From Streptomyces fructofermentans (GTDB lineage: Bacteria; Actinomycetota; Actinomycetes; Streptomycetales; Streptomycetaceae), in assembly GCF_014651055.1 (NCBI RefSeq), contig NZ_BMWD01000008.1:1-64000 (forward strand): DNA of 64,000 nt, read 5' to 3'. A program made the translations under genes and the position numbers. Position 1 is the stretch's first letter; every line of letters begins with the position of its first letter. This document shows positions 59,964 to 64,000 of this stretch, in pieces. The notes beneath the pieces are model-generated. The model was not told the origin of the DNA and ran no database searches. It worked only from the letters and a program-made list of their open reading frames with translations.

Positions 59964-61889
59964 ATGTCTCGCGATCACATGCCGTCCGCCGAGCGCTCCG
60001 CACCGGGCGCCGAGGCGCCGTTCCTGGAGCTGCTGGCCCGGGGCGCGTCCGCCGACGCGTACGAGCAGCCGGTGCTGCTGGCCCGCGCCGAGGGGCTGCC
60101 GCCCGGCCGGGTCGCCGCCCTGGAGCACGCCAAGGTGCTCGCGCTGCGCGTGCGCTCCGAGATGGAGGGCCGCCGACGCCGCGAGGCCGAGCTGTCCGCG
60201 CTCTTCGAGACGGCCCACGACCTCGCGGGACTGCGCGACCTGGACGCCGTGCTCCAGGCCATCGTGCAGCGCGCCCGCTCCCTGCTCAGCACGGACATCG
60301 CCTACCTCAGCCTCAACGACCCGGCCAGGGGCGACACGTACATGCGGGTCACCGAGGGCTCGGTCGCGGCGCGCTTCCAGCAACTGCGCCTCGGCATGGG
60401 GGAGGGGCTCGGCGGACTCGTCGCCCAGACGGCCCGCCCCTACGTGACCGACGACTACTTCAGGGACGACCGCTTCCAGCACACCCGGACCATCGACGCC
60501 GGCGTGCGCGACGAGGGCCTCGTGGCGATCCTCGGCGTCCCCCTGATGCTCGGACCGCACGTCATCGGCGTCCTGTTCGCCGCCGACCGCCGGGCGCGGG
60601 TCTTCGAGCGCGAGGAGATCGCGCTGCTCGGCTCCTTCGCGGCCCTGGCGGCGGCCGCCATCGACACCGCGAATCTCCTCACGGAGACCCGGGAGGCACT
60701 GGCGGGTCTGGAGCGGGCCAACGAGATCATCCGGGACCGGAGCGGAGTGATCGAGCGCGCCTCCGACGTGCACGACCGGCTCGCGGAACTGGTGCTGCGG
60801 GGCGGCGGCGTCCACGACGTGTCTTCTGCGGTCTCCCAGGTCCTGGACGGCAGCGTGCGGTTCGCCGACGCGGCCGACGCACCGGACGGCGCCCTGGAAG
60901 CGTCGCGCGCCGAGGGCCACGCGGTCCGGCACGGCGAGGACTGGGTCGCCGCCGTCGCGGCCGGCGGCGAACTGCTCGGCGCGCTCGTACTCCGGGGCCA
61001 GCCGGGCCTGGACCCCGTCGACCAGCGCACCCTGGAGCGGGCCGCGATGGTCACCTCGCTGCTCCTGCTCGCCCGCCGCTCGGCCTCCGAGGCCGAACAG
61101 CGCGTGCGCGGCGAGTTGCTGGACGACCTCCTCGACGCCCGCGACCGGGACCCGCGGCTGCTGCGCGAGCGCGCCGCCCGCCTGGACGCCGACCTCGACG
61201 CCACCCATGTGGTGCTGGCCGGCCGCCTGGACGCCACGGCGGCCGACGCCGACCAGGAGGCCGAGGCCCGCCGCCGGCTGTGGTCCGCCGCGTCCCACCT
61301 CGCCGCGACGCGGCACGGGCTGGCCGCCGCGCGCGACGGGGGCACCGTGCTCCTGCTGCCCCTGGGACCCGGCGACACGGCCACCGGGCTGGCCCGCCGC
61401 ACCGCCCGGGAGCTGGGCACGGCCGTCCACGAGGCGGTGACGGTCGGCGCCTCCGCGCCGCTGCACGGACTCGCCGCCCGCCCGGACGCGGTGGCCGAGG
61501 CCTATGCGGAGGGACAGCGCTGCCTGGACGCGCTGCGGCTGCTCGGCCGGGCGGGCGACGGCGCCGCGGCGGAGGACTTCGGCTTCCTCGGGCTGCTCCT
61601 CGCGGGAAGCCGTGACGTGCCGGGCTTCGTCGGGCGCACCATCGGCGAGGTCGTCACGTACGACGAGAAGCGCGGCACCGATCTGCTGCGCACCCTCGAC
61701 GCGTACTTCGCCTGCGGGATGAGTCCGGCGCGGACGAAGGACGCGCTGCACGTCCACGTGAACACGGTGGCCCAGCGGCTGGAGCGGGTCGGCAGGCTGC
61801 TCGGCCCCGACTGGCAGAGTCCCGCCCGCGCGCTGGAGATCCAGCTCGCCCTGCGGCTGCACCGGTTGGCGTCCAGCGGCCACCACTGA
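59964..61889 (+). CDS. GAF-domain PucR/CdaR-type transcriptional regulator
   Basis: A 641-residue activator. A GAF sensor domain (about 75-230; AHDLAGLRDLDAVLQAIVQRA start, ILGVPLMLGPHVIGVLFAADR core) is followed by a coiled stretch, a second sensor-like region (about 280-360) and a PucR C-terminal helix-turn-helix (about 580-640; LLRTLDAYFACGMSPARTKDALHVHVNTVAQRLERV, landmarks AC.MSPARTK and HVNTVAQRL). This is the usual plan for streptomycete regulators of organic acid and purine use. It starts 58 bases after the 3-hydroxybutyrate dehydrogenase-like gene. Ligand unknown; control of that gene and the MHS transporter is inferred. GGTGG precedes the ATG closely. Confidence 0.92.
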   Translation: MSRDHMPSAERSAPGAEAPFLELLARGASADAYEQPVLLARAEGLPPGRVAALEHAKVLALRVRSEMEGRRRREAELSALFETAHDLAGLRDLDAVLQAIVQRARSLLSTDIAYLSLNDPARGDTYMRVTEGSVAARFQQLRLGMGEGLGGLVAQTARPYVTDDYFRDDRFQHTRTIDAGVRDEGLVAILGVPLMLGPHVIGVLFAADRRARVFEREEIALLGSFAALAAAAIDTANLLTETREALAGLERANEIIRDRSGVIERASDVHDRLAELVLRGGGVHDVSSAVSQVLDGSVRFADAADAPDGALEASRAEGHAVRHGEDWVAAVAAGGELLGALVLRGQPGLDPVDQRTLERAAMVTSLLLLARRSASEAEQRVRGELLDDLLDARDRDPRLLRERAARLDADLDATHVVLAGRLDATAADADQEAEARRRLWSAASHLAATRHGLAAARDGGTVLLLPLGPGDTATGLARRTARELGTAVHEAVTVGASAPLHGLAARPDAVAEAYAEGQRCLDALRLLGRAGDGAAAEDFGFLGLLLAGSRDVPGFVGRTIGEVVTYDEKRGTDLLRTLDAYFACGMSPARTKDALHVHVNTVAQRLERVGRLLGPDWQSPARALEIQLALRLHRLASSGHH

Positions 61890-61933
61890 GCGACGCGAGG
61901 CCCGACCCGGGAGCACGGGGGTGGAGCGGCGGC

Positions 61934-61966
61934 GGCCCCCGTGCGCGACACGCGCGTACGGGGGCC
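61934..61966. terminator. Strong bidirectional hairpin between convergent genes
   Basis: GGCCCCCGT (61934-61942) pairs with ACGGGGGCC (61958-61966), extended inward by GCGCG/CGCGC with a two-base bulge and an ACA loop. The upstream GCACGGGGG (61913-61921) offers an alternative partner. Between the stops of the PucR and MHS genes. Confidence 0.8.
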
Positions 61967-61982
61967 GGTCCGGGCCGTGGGC

Positions 61983-63419
61983 TCAGACGGTGTGGGCGTC
62001 CGTCGGGGTGGCGCGCTCCCCGGCGGCGTCCGCGGTGTGCGCGGTGCTCCCGGCGGGCTCGGAGCCCCGCCGGGACCCGGCCGTCACGTCGGCGAGGTCG
62101 CGGTGCCGGGTCTCCTTCGCCACGCCCACCGCGATCAGGGTGAGCACGGCCGCTCCGATCACGTACAGGGCGATCGGGGTGGAGCTGTCGTACTCGGCCA
62201 GCAGGGCGGTCGCGATGAGCGGGGCGGGAGCGCCGGCCGCCACCGAGGAGAACTGCGCGCCGATCGAGGCGCCCGAGTAGCGCATCCGGGTCGCGAACAT
62301 CTCGGAGAAGAAGGCCGCCTGGGGCGCGTACATGGCCCCGTGCAGGACCAGGCCCACGGTCACCGCGAGGAGCAGGTTGCCGAAACTCCCCGTGTCGATG
62401 AGCGAGAAGAACGGGAACATCCACAGGCCCACACCGGCCGCGCCGAACAGGTAGACAGGCCGCCGTCCGACGCGGTCCGACAGGGCGCCCCAGAACGGGA
62501 TCACGGCGAAGTGCACGGCGGACGCGACCAGCACGGCGTTGAGGGCGGTCTGCTTGGACAGGCCGACCGACGTGGTCGCGTAGACGAGGATGAAGGCGGT
62601 GATCACGTAGTAGCTGATGTTCTCCGCCATACGGGCGCCCATCGCGACCAGCACGTCGCGCCAGTGGTGGCGCAGCACGTCCACCAGCGGCAGCTTCTCG
62701 GCGGGAGCGTCGGCCGCCGCCCTGCGCGACTCCGCCTGGGCGAGCGCCTCCTTGAAGACCGGGGACTCGTCGACGGACAGGCGGATCCACAGACCGACGA
62801 TCACCAGGACGCCGGACAGCAGGAACGGGATGCGCCAGCCCCACGAGGTGAAGGCGGCGTCCGAGAGCACGGCGGTGAGCAGCGACAGCACGCCCGTCGC
62901 GAGCAGTTGTCCGGCGGGGGCGCCGGTCTGCGGCCACGAGGCCCAGAATCCGCGCCGGCGCGCGTCACCGTGCTCGGACACGAGCAGGACGGCGCCGCCC
63001 CACTCGCCGCCCAGCGCGAACCCCTGCACCAGGCGAAGCACGGTCAGCAGGACCGGGGCCGCCGAGCCGATGGCCGCGTGGGTGGGCAGCAGGCCGATCG
63101 CGAAGGTCGCCCCGCCCATCAGGAGCAGACTCAGGACCAGCAGCTTCTTGCGTCCGAGCCGGTCGCCGTAGTGCCCGAAGACCAGGGCGCCCAGGGGCCG
63201 GGCAGCGAACCCGACGGCGTACGTCAGGAAGGACAGGAGGGTGCCGACGAGGGGGTCGGAGCCGGGGAAGAACAGCTCGTTGAAGACGAGCGCCGCGGCC
63301 GATCCGTAGAGGAAGAAGTCGTACCACTCGATGGTGGTGCCGACGAGGCTCGCGGCGACGATGCGGCGGAGGTTCGAGGGCGCCGGCGGCGACGGGGGAG
63401 CGGCTGCTGCGGAGGCCAT
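61983..63419 (-). CDS. MHS-family metabolite:H+ symporter
   Basis: A 478-residue MFS transporter of the metabolite:H+ symporter branch (ShiA/KgtP/ProP type). ASLVGTTIEWYDFFLYGSAA (about 24-43, TIEWYDFFLYG landmark) in segment 1, GHYGDRLGRKKLLVLSLLLMGG (GDRxGRK, loop 2-3), RLVQGFALGGEWGGAVLLVSEH and the second GRRPVYLFG motif are diagnostic; 12 membrane helices. Such carriers import dicarboxylates, shikimate, alpha-ketoglutarate, proline or related acids. The C-terminus is a polar 45-residue tail. Start ATG 63419 with GGAAG upstream; a TAGGTT hexamer (63466-63471) gives a leader of about 40 bases. Near the 3-hydroxybutyrate dehydrogenase-like gene. Confidence 0.93.
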   Translation of the reverse strand: MASAAAAPPSPPAPSNLRRIVAASLVGTTIEWYDFFLYGSAAALVFNELFFPGSDPLVGTLLSFLTYAVGFAARPLGALVFGHYGDRLGRKKLLVLSLLLMGGATFAIGLLPTHAAIGSAAPVLLTVLRLVQGFALGGEWGGAVLLVSEHGDARRRGFWASWPQTGAPAGQLLATGVLSLLTAVLSDAAFTSWGWRIPFLLSGVLVIVGLWIRLSVDESPVFKEALAQAESRRAAADAPAEKLPLVDVLRHHWRDVLVAMGARMAENISYYVITAFILVYATTSVGLSKQTALNAVLVASAVHFAVIPFWGALSDRVGRRPVYLFGAAGVGLWMFPFFSLIDTGSFGNLLLAVTVGLVLHGAMYAPQAAFFSEMFATRMRYSGASIGAQFSSVAAGAPAPLIATALLAEYDSSTPIALYVIGAAVLTLIAVGVAKETRHRDLADVTAGSRRGSEPAGSTAHTADAAGERATPTDAHTV

Positions 63420-63852
63420 GTGCACCACTTCCGGGTGTTCGGTGGGGACGGTTACGTGTCGGCACAACCTAGAAACCCGAGCGTCGAGCGCACATGTGGT
63501 GGGACACCATAGTTCGGCCGCAGAGTGTGCATGTTGCCCCCACACCCCGTCGCACACCCGGCCCCACACCTTCCGCACGGGCGCGGGCTCGCGGGAGGCG
63601 CTGACGGGTCCGCGCGGACCGGTGCGCGGGGAAGTCGTGTCCGGGCGGCGTCCGGAGCCCGCCGTCACCGGCCCCGCGGAACTCCCCGGGGTGCATGCGG
63701 ATGCCGGGACCGCCGCGGCGTGCAGGCGCTCTCCTCCCCCCTTTCACCTCGGGTTCGCGGTAATTTGTCCGTGTTTTGTCTGATCCGCTCTCCTTCCTGG
63801 CGCCCCCTCAGGGCGGGAGAGCCCGTGCCGCTCACGGGGCGAAGGGTGGACG
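63420..63852. other. Divergent promoter region
   Basis: The 433-base gap between the MHS gene and the following gene contains a TAGGTT hexamer for the minus strand (63466-63471) and a locally AT-rich stretch near 63760-63785 (AATTTGTCCGTGTTTTGTC) that probably holds the promoter of the plus-strand gene. No coding frame was recognised. Confidence 0.5.
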
Positions 63853-64000
63853 ATGGCCAGGACCCTGAACGCCCCACCGGCCGGTGCCGAACGGCGGGAC
63901 GGCCCCGCGGCCGCCCGTCCCGAGCGGCGCTGGTGGGGCCCCGACCGGCCGCTCGTGCTGGTGGCGGGAGCCTTCGCCGTCGTCCAACTGGCGCTCGTAG
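63853..64000 (+). CDS. Start of a membrane protein (cut by window end)
   Basis: Only the first 49 residues are in the window. They show an Ala/Pro/Arg-rich cytoplasmic start (1-30, with RRWWGPDRP) and the beginning of a membrane helix (PLVLVAGAFAVVQLALV, 33-49). AAGGGTGG lies a few bases before the ATG. The product is likely an integral membrane protein; family cannot be told. Confidence 0.6.
   Translation, partial: MARTLNAPPAGAERRDGPAAARPERRWWGPDRPLVLVAGAFAVVQLALV

Overview
The base composition (uniformly very high GC, G/C-rich third codon positions, GTG starts, TANNNT promoter hexamers directly before start codons) and the gene content (mycothiol-dependent maleylpyruvate isomerase-like enzyme, deazaflavin oxidoreductase, DUF4865, Rv1733c-type protein, RsbW-like ATPases, many TetR/DeoR/ROK/LacI regulators) point to a Streptomyces or a close streptomycete relative. 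No rRNA, tRNA, CRISPR array, insertion sequence or phage region was found. The window is ordinary chromosomal accessory/core mixture, about 57 genes, mostly in short divergent or convergent pairs.

Layout. 0-10.7 kb: secreted EEP phosphatase, a citrate-lyase-like aldolase, a LacI regulator divergent from a ROK sugar kinase with a perfect LacI-type palindrome between them, a P-loop kinase-Nudix fusion, an M20 dipeptidase divergent from a geranylgeranyl reductase-like flavoprotein. 10.7-25.3 kb: regulator-rich section with a deazaflavin oxidoreductase/TetR pair sharing a dense operator array, a two-component system, a head-to-head pair of MFS and MarR genes that have both lost their 5' ends at a deletion junction, an MDMPI enzyme, an NAD-dependent beta-hydroxyacid dehydrogenase, an MMPL exporter/TetR pair, an MFS exporter divergent from an XRE-cupin regulator, and a methyltransferase with a histidine-rich tail. 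25.5-34.8 kb: cold-shock gene with a hairpin leader, a lipid-free membrane-anchored hypothetical, a DeoR regulator divergent from a sugar isomerase-aldolase operon (amino-sugar type catabolism), an RlmG-like methyltransferase, AlkB overlapping a ROK regulator, and a TetR-DUF4865 operon with duplicated operators. 35-43.6 kb: SHOCT-ABC ATPase-permease operon with overlapping start/stop codons, a 0.7 kb repeat-rich gap, an anti-sigma-like ATPase, a Cds1-type PLP enzyme behind a strong palindrome, a SRPBCC protein and a second DeoR regulator. 43.8-54.7 kb: a large polytopic alpha/beta-hydrolase facing a beta-helix/AAA+ fusion protein, a Rv1733c-type protein, MOSC protein, a double TerD protein, an HpnB-like glycosyltransferase and an Asp/Glu racemase. 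54.9-64 kb: small membrane protein, O-antigen-ligase-like protein, apolipoprotein N-acyltransferase, Nudix hydrolase, 3-hydroxybutyrate dehydrogenase-like SDR, GAF-PucR regulator, MHS-type symporter and the start of a membrane protein cut by the window end.

The strongest observations are the MFS/MarR deletion scar, the repeated TGCTCT operator array, the beta-helix-AAA+ fusion, the terminator-like hairpin with a T6 tract inside the cold-shock leader, and about a dozen genes whose -10 hexamer lies 6-7 bases before the start codon (leaderless transcripts). Function calls rest on motif recognition by eye; no database search was run.
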